Shown here: positions 26,912 to 36,260 of the stretch, in pieces
Position numbering within the stretch: position 1 is the stretch's first letter
Layout: every line of letters begins with the position of its first letter
Assembly (NCBI GenBank): GCA_028714095.1
Contig: JAQTMY010000002.1
Location: 140,636-204,635, forward strand
From: Candidatus Nanoarchaeia archaeon
Lineage (GTDB): Archaea; Nanobdellota; Nanobdellia; SCGC-AAA011-G17; JACPNG01
Reading direction: 5' to 3'
Length of the DNA stretch: 64,000 nt
Notes under the pieces: model-generated
The model's database searches: none
What the model was told of the DNA's origin: nothing
The model's input: only the letters and a program-made list of their open reading frames with translations
Program-made: the position numbers and the translations under genes

Positions 26912-28936
26912 ATGATTAAATCTTCTGTAAATGGACAAACTACTTTAGGTCAATCACTTAAAGATACAAGACTTAACGGATATAAAAAGGTTTCTCTAAA
27001 ACAAACATTTTCTAATATTCACAACCACCTATACGCAAATAGTAATATATCAAGAAATGAAAGATTAGGTTCAGAAGTAATAAAAATTGTTCTTACAAAA
27101 CATTTTGATGAAAAGTGGAAAACAAACATTTTTAATGAAAAGTCATACACTAACTTTGGAGAACAATTTCCAAAAAAGCTTAAAAGTTTCTTTAATGAAA
27201 AGGTCTTACCTATTTTGATAGAGGATAATATTTTAACAGAAAAGGATGAACTTATGATAGATGATAAATCATTGATTTTTCTAGGTTTAGAATTAAGCAA
27301 TATTGATTTCAGTTCAAACCCTATTGATTCTTTAGGAGCTGCATTTGAAGTTTTTGCAGAGGGAAAACTTGCAGGAGACCAAGGACAATTTTTTACCCCT
27401 TTTTTTATGGTAAAATTATGTGTGGAACTCTTGCAACCAAAATCAAACTACAAAATATTAGATCCTGCTTGTGGTTCTGGTGGATTTCTTAATTATACTA
27501 TTAGATGGTTATCAAAGACAGATGCAAACTTAACAAAAAATTTTCTTGAAAATAATTTATTAGGTATTGATAAGGATTTAGATTTAGCCAAAATTGCTAA
27601 GAGTTTTACGCTATTTATGGACGGAAATCCTAATAATATATATAATTTAGATTCATTAAAAGTTCTTTCTGATGATTTGAGGTTAAAAGAGAATAAGTTT
27701 AGAGAGGACAATTTAAATAAGATAGATTTAATCTTAACAAATCCCCCTTTTGGAGCTAAAATAAAAATAAAGGAAGAAGATATCTTAAAATATTATGATT
27801 TAGGTCATGTTTGGAAATACAATTCTACTCAAAATAAGTTTTTAAAAACGCGAACTATACAAGAAACTGAACCTCAGATCTTATTTATAGAATTGTGTAT
27901 CAAATTATTAAAAAATGGCGGCAAAATGGCAATGGTTTTACCCGAGGGTATTTTTGGTAATCCATCTCAAAAATTTGTAAGAGATTATATTCTTTCAAAA
28001 GGTAAAATTTTGGCAATTATAGATTGTCCTCACGATGCTTTTATGCCCCATACACATACAAAAACAAGCATATTATTTTTTGAAAAAGGTGAACCAAAGG
28101 AAGATTATGATATATTTATGGGGAAGGTAGTTAATTGTGGTCATGACTCTAGAGGAACTGTTTTATATGATGAAAATGGAAATATAAAAGAAGATTTTTC
28201 AGAGATGATAATAAAATATGAAGATTATATTAATTCTAAATTAAATGAAAACAAAACCACATTCATTTTAAATCGTAAAGATTTGATTGATTCGGTATTA
28301 TTACCTAATTATTATGATTTTGAGCTCTTAAAACATACTAAGAAAAATAAAAACAGTGATTATGAATTTATTTCTTTAGGAGAACTTGAAGAAAAAGGAC
28401 ACCTCTCAATAAAGAATGTTCCTTCATCCATATCTAAAGAAGTTTATGGTTCTGGAAATATTCCGTTTATAAGAACTACAGATATAGCTAATGGTGAGAT
28501 ATTATATTCTTCTATCCATACAATTTCACAAGAAGTTTTCGAGCAATATAAAGATAAACAAGGATTAAAAGAGCACGATATCTTATTTGTAAAAGATGGA
28601 ACTTATAGAATAGGCGACTCTGTCTTATTATTTGAAAAAGATTTGAATTGTTTGGTTCAGAGTCACTTTAAAATGATCCGAGTTCTAAAACATGAATTAA
28701 TTAATCCTTTCTTGCTATTTTTTCTATTACAACAAGAAATTGTTCAAAAGCAGATAAAAAGTAATGTATTTACACAAGCAACACTGTCCTCGATTGGAAA
28801 TAGAATATATGATATTAAGATTCCATTACCTAAAAATAAAAAAGAAAAAGATCAAATTTCAAATTTAGCTAAAGAAGCTTTATCATTAAGAAATAAATAC
28901 AAACATGAATTGTTTGATTTTAAAATTAAACTATAA
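26912..28936 (+). CDS. N6-adenine DNA methyltransferase (HsdM-like) fused to one HsdS-type target-recognition domain
   Basis: FEVFAEGKLAGDQGQFFTP; DPACGSGGF (motif I); LTNPPFGAK (motif IV NPPF); C-terminal SLGEL...IPFIRTTDI...VQSHFKMI...IYDIKIPLP HsdS-like. Confidence 0.88.
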   Translation: MIKSSVNGQTTLGQSLKDTRLNGYKKVSLKQTFSNIHNHLYANSNISRNERLGSEVIKIVLTKHFDEKWKTNIFNEKSYTNFGEQFPKKLKSFFNEKVLPILIEDNILTEKDELMIDDKSLIFLGLELSNIDFSSNPIDSLGAAFEVFAEGKLAGDQGQFFTPFFMVKLCVELLQPKSNYKILDPACGSGGFLNYTIRWLSKTDANLTKNFLENNLLGIDKDLDLAKIAKSFTLFMDGNPNNIYNLDSLKVLSDDLRLKENKFREDNLNKIDLILTNPPFGAKIKIKEEDILKYYDLGHVWKYNSTQNKFLKTRTIQETEPQILFIELCIKLLKNGGKMAMVLPEGIFGNPSQKFVRDYILSKGKILAIIDCPHDAFMPHTHTKTSILFFEKGEPKEDYDIFMGKVVNCGHDSRGTVLYDENGNIKEDFSEMIIKYEDYINSKLNENKTTFILNRKDLIDSVLLPNYYDFELLKHTKKNKNSDYEFISLGELEEKGHLSIKNVPSSISKEVYGSGNIPFIRTTDIANGEILYSSIHTISQEVFEQYKDKQGLKEHDILFVKDGTYRIGDSVLLFEKDLNCLVQSHFKMIRVLKHELINPFLLFFLLQQEIVQKQIKSNVFTQATLSSIGNRIYDIKIPLPKNKKEKDQISNLAKEALSLRNKYKHELFDFKIKL

Positions 28937-28946
28937 CCTTACTAAT

Positions 28947-28966
28947 CTTCTTTTTATAAAAAGAAG
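28947..28966 (+). terminator. Perfect 20-nt palindrome CTTCTTTTTATAAAAAGAAG, putative 3'-end hairpin
   Basis: Exact palindrome 11 nt past the M-S fusion stop. Confidence 0.4.
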
Positions 28967-28976
28967 CAAAAACACG

Positions 28977-28990
28977 ACGGAAATCCCCCC
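28977..28990 (-). repeat. Right copy of imperfect inverted repeat (ACGGAAATCCCCCC on +)
   Basis: Reverse complement GGGGGGATTTCCGT matches 25783-25796 at 13/14 positions. Confidence 0.6.
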
Positions 28991-29122
28991 ACGACGAAAC
29001 GACTAACTGAAAATTACCCTCAATACTTATTCTTGATTATTTTTTTCACTCCCTCTTCCAGTGAAAAACAAATGAAAACCAAACAAAAACCTTTAAATAA
29101 AACCAAAAATTAAAACTTTTAA

Positions 29123-29365
29123 ATGAAACTAATAACTATAATCCTGATAGTTTTTCTTGTAGGAATCTCTTTCAGTCAAATACAATATGATAAAGAAACA
29201 ATTCCAGAACTAAACACAGTGATGAAACAGGGAAACTACAGAAACATAGAAGAACTAAGGGCAAAATACACATATAGTTTAATGAATACTGAATATCCGG
29301 ATAATCTGGAAAAAGGAATGCAAAACAGCATGAATTTTGAATACGTAAAAGAATTTTACTTCTAA
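29123..29365 (+). CDS. Small secreted hypothetical protein
   Basis: Signal peptide MKLITIILIVFLVGISFSQ; 80 aa. Confidence 0.5.
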   Translation: MKLITIILIVFLVGISFSQIQYDKETIPELNTVMKQGNYRNIEELRAKYTYSLMNTEYPDNLEKGMQNSMNFEYVKEFYF

Positions 29366-29400
29366 AAAATCGGAAGATTTTCGGTTAAAACACATTCTAA

Positions 29401-29973
29401 TTAATCTAAATGTTTAGTACAGTTAAAAACACGGATTTTGTGTTTCTTTCCTTTGATTTCAATTATACCCACTCCGGTATTTGACAATTTCCCAAGATTA
29501 AACATCTCTTTAGGATCTTCTCCTGTAATTACAGTCATTAAAGCTCTGGAAGTCCCTCCATGAGCAACAAACAAAACAGTATCCTTCTTGTGTTTCAATA
29601 AAACCTTATCTAGAAATTTTTTGATTCTGGAACACATATGTTTTGGAGTTTCGATCCCCTTAGTTAATTTCTTGTCTTTCCAGACATCTTCCTTATTCTT
29701 CTTACCTTGTAATTTTCCAAGATATCTCTCCCTCAGTTCCTTAACAAACTTAACAGGAACATCAGGATGATATTTGATTATCTCTTTGGTTGTATCCTTA
29801 GCTCTTGCTAGATCACTTGAAAAAATAAAGTCTATCTCCTCGTCCTTTAATCTTAAGGCAAGTTTCTTTGCCTGTTTAATACCCTCTTTAGAAAGTTTCC
29901 CAGGTATATGCCCCTGGCTAATCCCTTTTTTATTCTCAATAGTCTCACCATGCCTAGTAAGAATTAATCTCAT
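29401..29973 (-). CDS. Histidine phosphatase family protein
   Basis: LILTRHGETIENKKGISQGH; FVAHGGTSRALM. Confidence 0.9.
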   Translation of the reverse strand: MRLILTRHGETIENKKGISQGHIPGKLSKEGIKQAKKLALRLKDEEIDFIFSSDLARAKDTTKEIIKYHPDVPVKFVKELRERYLGKLQGKKNKEDVWKDKKLTKGIETPKHMCSRIKKFLDKVLLKHKKDTVLFVAHGGTSRALMTVITGEDPKEMFNLGKLSNTGVGIIEIKGKKHKIRVFNCTKHLD

Positions 29974-30039
29974 AACTAAAATAAAAACAAGGAATTTATA
30001 AATAATGCTGTTCCTAAAAAAATAGAAAAATTATTAAAT

Positions 30040-31029
30040 TTGACCCTAGTACTACCAACCATGGACTTTCCCCTTAAAAAAATAAAAATAGAAACCACAA
30101 GGAAATGCAATCTGGACTGCATATACTGTTTTAACGATTCAAACCTGAAAAGAGAAGCCCCAGATGAAAAGTTCAGTCTGGAGACTATTAAGAAGGTTAT
30201 CAGAGATGCAAAGGAAATCGGATTGGAAACAGTTATGATTACTGGAGGAGAGCCAACACTAGAACTAGATACATTTAAATTATTAAAATTCTGCAAGGAA
30301 CTAAATCTAAAGACAGAAATATATTCCAATGGTATTTCCCTAACCCCTCCCCTGATAGATAAACTCTGTGATGCTGGATTTGACAAAATAAGAATCACAT
30401 TCCTCACACAAGATGATAATAAATTCCAGAGACTTACAAGATCAAAAATCCAAGATTACAAAAACCTGATTAAAAGGAACATAACCTACTTGAAGAACAA
30501 GAAGATTTATGTAAGAGTAGGTATCACCCCTATTTTGAAATCAAGTCTGAATGAATTCAGAAGGATGCTTGGGTTCTTAGATAAATTAAATGTAGATGAA
30601 GTAACTATAGCTCCTTTAAGAAGACTTGGATTAGAGATTGAAAAAACTGAATTTATATCCAAAGATAATGCCATTTTCTTATATGAAGAGGCTAGAAAAT
30701 TCCATAAGTCAAATCCTAAGATGATGATAAGGTTCGTTGCCTGCTGGGATGAGTCCTGGAAAGATATTATCAAAGAAAAAGAATTATTATGGCCATTCCA
30801 ATGTGGGATTTCCTGGCTTTTCATCGGGATAGGAGGAGATGTCCGTCCAGGCGCCACAAACCCAGCCTTGCTTGGAAACATTTATCAAAAAGGATTTGAC
30901 ATCAAAAAGATGTGGCAGCAGAATAAGTTCTTGGAAGAAGAAAGAAAATTATATTTAAAATGCAAAAAATGCGGCTATAGGAATGATTACTGTCTAATCC
31001 ACTCCAATCATACAATAAAAAAGTCATAA
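30040..31029 (+). CDS. Radical SAM protein, MoaA-like
   Basis: CNLDCIYC (CxxxCxxC); MITGGEPTLE; C-terminal Cys cluster CKKCGYRNDYC. Confidence 0.88.
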   Translation: MTLVLPTMDFPLKKIKIETTRKCNLDCIYCFNDSNLKREAPDEKFSLETIKKVIRDAKEIGLETVMITGGEPTLELDTFKLLKFCKELNLKTEIYSNGISLTPPLIDKLCDAGFDKIRITFLTQDDNKFQRLTRSKIQDYKNLIKRNITYLKNKKIYVRVGITPILKSSLNEFRRMLGFLDKLNVDEVTIAPLRRLGLEIEKTEFISKDNAIFLYEEARKFHKSNPKMMIRFVACWDESWKDIIKEKELLWPFQCGISWLFIGIGGDVRPGATNPALLGNIYQKGFDIKKMWQQNKFLEEERKLYLKCKKCGYRNDYCLIHSNHTIKKS

Positions 31030-31030
31030 T

Positions 31031-32371
31031 TTATTTCAAAAACACTCTGCTTCCATTAGAACAAAGATGAACATTCTTCCCTTTTACATAGCCCATCTCT
31101 TCAGCCAGGTCAACCATGTGATTTAACATAGCAGAATCTCCGTGAGCAGGAATTATATTAAGTGGTTTAATCATTTTAACCAGATCTCTTAAATCTTCAC
31201 GTCCAGCATGTCCGGAAACATGAATATCTTTAAAGATTCTAACCTTCTGGCTTTTCAAGTTCTTTTCAAGATTCTTCCTGGCTTCAATATTAGCAGGAAC
31301 AGGTATTGTTTTATTTGAAAAAATAACATGGTCTTCGTAATCAAACTTAAACTGCAGTTGATTATTAGCAATACGAGTTAAAATGGCTCCATTCTCACCC
31401 TGTCCGCCAGTACATATAATCAAAAATTTAGACTTTCCTTCTTTCTGTATCTGTCCAAGTCTTCTCCTGACTTTTTCACCATAACCAACAATCTCAGATT
31501 TAGAGCTAAAATCAACAAGATCGATCTTCTCAGCAGAAGTTATGTATTTCATCATACTCCTCCCAAGAATAACAACTTTCCTGTCTAATTTCTCTCCAAA
31601 CTCTATCATGCTTTTTATCCTTGCAATATGCGAAGCAAAAGAAGTTGCAATTATAGCATTTCCAGTATTCTCAGTTCCAAACATAACATCTTTAAGCATC
31701 TCACGTGCAACTTTCTCACTTGGAGTTTTTCTATCATCACCAGCATATAAACTATCTAATATCAAAGCTTTTACAAACCCAGAATCACCAAGTTTTTTTA
31801 ATCTTTCAAAATCAGGCTTTTTCCCAATTACAGGATGGCTATCTAATTTAAAATCATTAGCATAAATTATAATACCTTCAGGAGTATGAATAGCAACCAT
31901 AGCAGTTTGTAGAGTTGAATGAGTTACATTAATCAATTCAATCTCAATATGATCAGAAACTTTTTTCATAACTCCAGTATTCATTGCAACTAAAGGATTT
32001 TTAATAGTTATTTTATCATCTCCCATCATAGTCTTAAGAACTTCAATTGTATAATGAGTTCCATAAATTGAACAATTATATTTAGGAGCCAAGAATGGAA
32101 CAGCGCCAATATGATCCAGATGACAATGTCCAAGAACAATTGCTTTAACCTTATCTTTTAATGAGGAAATAATAGTATCATCAGGAAAAACACCTAATTT
32201 AATCAAACCCTTTTCAGTTAGATTTCTCCTGTCTCCTCCTTCTTCTTCAAAAGAAATAAGTTTTGGAAGGAAAAAACCCATATCAACAATAACTACCTCG
32301 TTATTGTAACGGATAGCAGTCATATTTTTCCCAACTTCAGTATATCCTCCAATAGTAAAAATTTCAATCAT
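31031..32371 (-). CDS. rnj: RNase J-family metallo-beta-lactamase ribonuclease
   Basis: IGGYTEVGKNMTAIRY; GHCHLDHIGAVPFL; HVSGHAGREDLRDLVKMIKPLNIIPAHGD. Confidence 0.93.
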   Translation of the reverse strand: MIEIFTIGGYTEVGKNMTAIRYNNEVVIVDMGFFLPKLISFEEEGGDRRNLTEKGLIKLGVFPDDTIISSLKDKVKAIVLGHCHLDHIGAVPFLAPKYNCSIYGTHYTIEVLKTMMGDDKITIKNPLVAMNTGVMKKVSDHIEIELINVTHSTLQTAMVAIHTPEGIIIYANDFKLDSHPVIGKKPDFERLKKLGDSGFVKALILDSLYAGDDRKTPSEKVAREMLKDVMFGTENTGNAIIATSFASHIARIKSMIEFGEKLDRKVVILGRSMMKYITSAEKIDLVDFSSKSEIVGYGEKVRRRLGQIQKEGKSKFLIICTGGQGENGAILTRIANNQLQFKFDYEDHVIFSNKTIPVPANIEARKNLEKNLKSQKVRIFKDIHVSGHAGREDLRDLVKMIKPLNIIPAHGDSAMLNHMVDLAEEMGYVKGKNVHLCSNGSRVFLK

Positions 32372-32374
32372 TTT

Positions 32375-32656
32375 TTATGTTCTGTATAAGTGTTGTTTCT
32401 TTAATATTATCTTAAACAAATCCTCGATGATATCCATCCCCAGATATCCTGCAGCCAAGCTTACTTTATAGTCCCCTGATATCAATAGAGAAGAAAATGC
32501 ACCCATTAATGAAGAAGCTACTAAGGTCAATATTAGATAAGCCCAGTCTATCTTTTTCTTTCCTTTCTTGGTTTTTACGTATTTTAATATTCCAAGAAAA
32601 GACCTTACAAATCCTCCAAAAAAGCCGAACATTGCTTGGTATAATAAAAAATCCAT
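32375..32656 (-). CDS. Small membrane protein
   Basis: 93 aa with hydrophobic segments (YLILTLVASSLMGAFSSLLI). Confidence 0.5.
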   Translation of the reverse strand: MDFLLYQAMFGFFGGFVRSFLGILKYVKTKKGKKKIDWAYLILTLVASSLMGAFSSLLISGDYKVSLAAGYLGMDIIEDLFKIILKKQHLYRT

Positions 32657-32718
32657 AAAAATATCTATATCTTATAGTATAAAAAGATTATAGTTATATA
32701 TGTATATATTATAGGAGC

Positions 32719-32749
32719 AAAAAGGAGATTGCGTTTAGAATGCAATCCC
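32719..32749 (-). terminator. Intrinsic-type terminator
   Basis: Reverse strand GGGATTGC-9-nt loop-GCAATCTC-C-TTTTT; one pair is G-U only in the minus-strand RNA (A-C on the plus strand). Confidence 0.7.
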
Positions 32750-32777
32750 TTAAGTTAAAATAGAATATCTCCTGTAT

Positions 32778-32978
32778 TTATTCAGAAGATTCGCCTGGTT
32801 TCAGAAGAGATATGATAGTATCCAACTTTTTATCTTTTTTTATCAGGATACAATTCTCCCCATCGCACTCTGCCCCATCCCCGTGCTGTATTAAACATAA
32901 AATCTTTCCGCTCGGTACATGAGATCTGCAAAAGTTACATTGACCGGATTCATAGAATTCTTCTATTTTCATTGTCAT
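32778..32978 (-). CDS. Small Cys-rich hypothetical protein
   Basis: 66 aa; QCNFCRSHVPSGKILCLIQHGDGAECDGENC; part of a 3-gene cassette. Confidence 0.6.
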   Translation of the reverse strand: MTMKIEEFYESGQCNFCRSHVPSGKILCLIQHGDGAECDGENCILIKKDKKLDTIISLLKPGESSE

Positions 32979-33009
32979 AATTTCCTCAACTTTCTTTAAA
33001 AGTTATTTT

Positions 33010-33210
33010 TTATTCTCCTCCATCAGAAGAACGAGAAAAGATAATGTTTCTGAAGATAATAATTATCTCATCCCCCGCCTTATTCTTGATAACGCATCCT
33101 TCTTTCCCATCTTTCAAAGCGCTGTCCATTATCTTGAATTGTTCAGGAGGGATATTATAAGTCTCACTCCCATCAACGAACCTGATCCAATAATCTTTTT
33201 CATCACCCAT
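33010..33210 (-). CDS. Small hypothetical protein
   Basis: 66 aa; SD-like ggggtgaaattATG; part of a 3-gene cassette. Confidence 0.6.
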   Translation of the reverse strand: MGDEKDYWIRFVDGSETYNIPPEQFKIMDSALKDGKEGCVIKNKAGDEIIIIFRNIIFSRSSDGGE

Positions 33211-33228
33211 AATTTCACCCCACTTGAT

Positions 33229-33579
33229 TTAATTGTCAGGCCAAATCGAAACATTAAATTCTCCAAAAGAGATAATCCCGATAAGACCTTGTTGGTTAGG
33301 TCCCAGAATTCCTATAACAAGCGATCCGATAAGGTGTTTGACATCGTAAATCGGGTACTCTGCATGGATTCTTTTCATGAATTTTCCAGAAGCATCATCC
33401 CCGTGTACGACCAGAGGGAGTTCTCTTCCACGATAGTTCCTTAATATAAGATAGAGACTCTTCTTTCCATTGTCATCGGGGAGCAGATTTGCATCAAGAA
33501 TCTTTAATGCAACCAAATCTCCTTGCAGATTACTTAAATCCAGTTTCCTTACACCAAAAGCACCATAAATGTAACTCAT
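33229..33579 (-). CDS. Hypothetical protein
   Basis: 116 aa; SD aaagaaaggaaactATG; first gene of the cassette. Confidence 0.6.
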   Translation of the reverse strand: MSYIYGAFGVRKLDLSNLQGDLVALKILDANLLPDDNGKKSLYLILRNYRGRELPLVVHGDDASGKFMKRIHAEYPIYDVKHLIGSLVIGILGPNQQGLIGIISFGEFNVSIWPDN

Positions 33580-33721
33580 AGTTTCCTTTCTTTTTCAAAA
33601 TTTTAAAGTTATTTCGAGGTTCTCCCTTATCAAAAGGAAAAAATACACAGAAGTAGCTAAGAGATCACCTCAACGAGATTAAATAACATCAAAGAAATCT
33701 CAAAATTATATTTAAACCTTT

Positions 33722-34426
33722 CTAAACCATAATCTCGCTGAAAATCATGTAATGGTCAGATATCAAAGGCTCTTTAATCATTCCTTTTCTTAATATCTTG
33801 TTCTTGAAATTTGTAAAGATTATATCGCATTTTAGGTTAATAGAATACAGTCCATTAAATAATTTATGAGTATATCTGTTCTCCTTGTTCAGGGTTGGGA
33901 TACTCGTGTCAGAAATTACATTAAATCCTGGAAACTTAACTTTATCAGCATCAATATTAAAATCACCCATCAATATTGTTGGAATCTTATCCAATATTCT
34001 TTTTATCTTAGCAAGTTGACCCTGGACAACTATTGATTTGTCTAATTTTCTTGAATGAAATAAATGAGTATTGATAACTTTAACCTTAAAACCTTTGATA
34101 TCACACTCAGAGATCAAGATTCCTTTGTGGGAAAATACCTCGCTTCTTCTGAAAGGGATAAACTCTTTTAATTTTAATGGATATTTAGATATGGTAACTA
34201 AACCCTGCTCATTTATTTTTCCTTCTTTCATGTAGACAAAATTATATCCTTTAAGATTTTTCCTCAGGAATTCAACATCATCCTTGAACCAGACCTCATT
34301 TAAGCAGACAACATCAAAATCTTTTTCTTTTATCAAACAGGCAATTATTTCCATCCTTGTTCTTCTCAAGACAGAAAGCGGCCAGGGCATTCCCCATGCA
34401 TTTAGATGAGCTAACTTTAATTTCAT
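33722..34426 (-). CDS. Endonuclease/exonuclease/phosphatase family protein
   Basis: LAHLNAWGMPWPLS; VVCLNEVWF; INTHLFHSR; LMGDFNID; SDHYMI. Confidence 0.85.
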   Translation of the reverse strand: MKLKLAHLNAWGMPWPLSVLRRTRMEIIACLIKEKDFDVVCLNEVWFKDDVEFLRKNLKGYNFVYMKEGKINEQGLVTISKYPLKLKEFIPFRRSEVFSHKGILISECDIKGFKVKVINTHLFHSRKLDKSIVVQGQLAKIKRILDKIPTILMGDFNIDADKVKFPGFNVISDTSIPTLNKENRYTHKLFNGLYSINLKCDIIFTNFKNKILRKGMIKEPLISDHYMIFSEIMV

Positions 34427-35823
34427 TTCAATTCAACCTTCACTCCATTAGGAGTGTCTTTTAAAATAATTCCTTTTTTAGCTAGAATATCCCTTATCTC
34501 ATCAGATCTTTTCCAGTCTTTATTTTTCCTAGCAAGTTCTCTTTCTTTTATTAAAGCTTTATCCTTGCTGTTTAATTCAATTTTTTCCTCTTCTAAATCT
34601 TCTAATCCCAATCCTAATATTTTATCAAAATCAACAACATAGTTATATTTCTCTTTGTCTCCCAAATCCTTGTCGTTTAAAACATCCCAAAGAACAGCCA
34701 GAGCTTTTGGCAAATTTAAATCATCATTAATAGCTTCATGGAAAATTTCATGATAATCTTTTTTAGCAGAACTTGAAAAATCAACATTCTTTCTTATCTC
34801 TAATATTTTCCTGTTTAATCTCTCCCTTGCATTCTTTGCAGAATCAAGAGCATCAAAGCTGAACATTAAAGGATTTTTATAATGAGTGTTTAAACACAAA
34901 TATCTGTAATCCAAAGCATTATACCCTTTTTCCAGAATACTCTGCAAGGTTAAAAAACCACCTTTTGATTTAGCCATTTTGCCTTCAGTTGAAGTTAAAA
35001 ATTCTATATGCATCCAGTACTTTACCCAGGGTTTTTTTCCAGTTGCAGATTCTGCCTGTGCAATCTCGTTTGTATGATGTACATTTATATGGTCAATTCC
35101 TCCTGTATGAATGTCAAACTGCTCTCCAAGATATTCAATTGACATTGCAGAACATTCAATATGCCATCCAGGATATCCATAACCCCATGGACTTTCCCAC
35201 ATCATTTCCTGATTTTTAAATTTAGACTCAGTAAACCACAAGACAAAATCATGGGGATTTTTCTTGTTTTTGTCAACATCAATCCTTGCTCCTGACTTAA
35301 GTTCCTTAAGATTTAATTTAGCTAACTTGCCATAATCCTTGAACTTTGAGATATCAAAATAGATATTTCCTCCAGCAAGATAAGTATAGCCATTTTTCTC
35401 AATCCTTTTTATTAAATTAATCATTGCATTGATGTGTTCTGTAGCCCGACATACAACATCTGGCTTTTGTATGTTTAATTTAGAAGTATCATCAAAAAAA
35501 GCTCTTTCATAAAATTTTGCAATGTCATAAGCAGATCTTTTTTCCTTAAGTGCCTGTTTTCTTATCTTGTCTTCTCCCTCATCAGCATCAGATGTTAAAT
35601 GCCCAACATCAGTTACATTCATTACATAATTGACATTATAGCCATTATACTCGAGCATTCTTACTAAAGTATCGTCAAAAATATACTTTCTTAGATTTCC
35701 AATATGCGCATAATTATATACAGTAGGCCCGCATCCATAAATCCCAACACAGTTTTTAATAATAGGTTTGAATATTTCCTTCTTGCCAGACATTGTGTTA
35801 AAAAGCTTTATTTCCATATTCAT
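34423..35823 (-). CDS. cysS: Cysteinyl-tRNA synthetase
   Basis: YGCGPTVYNYAHIGNLRKYIFDD; GYPGWHIECSAMSIEYLG; KMAKSKGGFLTL. Confidence 0.96.
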   Translation of the reverse strand: MNMEIKLFNTMSGKKEIFKPIIKNCVGIYGCGPTVYNYAHIGNLRKYIFDDTLVRMLEYNGYNVNYVMNVTDVGHLTSDADEGEDKIRKQALKEKRSAYDIAKFYERAFFDDTSKLNIQKPDVVCRATEHINAMINLIKRIEKNGYTYLAGGNIYFDISKFKDYGKLAKLNLKELKSGARIDVDKNKKNPHDFVLWFTESKFKNQEMMWESPWGYGYPGWHIECSAMSIEYLGEQFDIHTGGIDHINVHHTNEIAQAESATGKKPWVKYWMHIEFLTSTEGKMAKSKGGFLTLQSILEKGYNALDYRYLCLNTHYKNPLMFSFDALDSAKNARERLNRKILEIRKNVDFSSSAKKDYHEIFHEAINDDLNLPKALAVLWDVLNDKDLGDKEKYNYVVDFDKILGLGLEDLEEEKIELNSKDKALIKERELARKNKDWKRSDEIRDILAKKGIILKDTPNGVKVELK

Positions 35824-35866
35824 CTAATATCTAAGACTTATTTAAAACTTTTCTATAAAGAAATCC

Positions 35867-36184
35867 TTATTTTTTACGTTCATATCTCTGGCTGTCTCTC
35901 TTGTAGCATTTATCCATAACTCTTTCCCAGGCCTCATCCAGGTCAACATTAAGGGAATTTGCAAGACATCCCAAGGTAAAGATTATATCTGCCATCTCAT
36001 CGCTTAAATCCTTTGCATCCTCGCTTTCTTTTTTCTTTTTTGGTCCGTATTTATGGTTGATTTCTCTTGCCAACTCTCCTGTTTCTTCCATCAATCTTGC
36101 CAGGATCTCATGAGGCTGCCAATACTGTACATTAAACTGAGAGGTCCATTCTTCAACATCTTTCTGAACTTTCTTAAGACTCAT
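35867..36184 (-). CDS. MazG-like nucleotide pyrophosphohydrolase
   Basis: ILARLMEETGELAREINHKYG...KDLSDEMADIIFTLGCLAN (EExxE..ExxD). Confidence 0.88.
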   Translation of the reverse strand: MSLKKVQKDVEEWTSQFNVQYWQPHEILARLMEETGELAREINHKYGPKKKKESEDAKDLSDEMADIIFTLGCLANSLNVDLDEAWERVMDKCYKRDSQRYERKK

Positions 36185-36260
36185 AAATTATCATTAAGAG
36201 TTTAAATATATAAAGATAATTATTGGATAAGTTTATTAATCTTAAAACAATCATAATAAG

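Noticed and set aside
34423-35823. Large plus-strand ORFs antisense to cysS
   Set aside because: cysS carries all class I synthetase motifs; antisense ORFs have no family features
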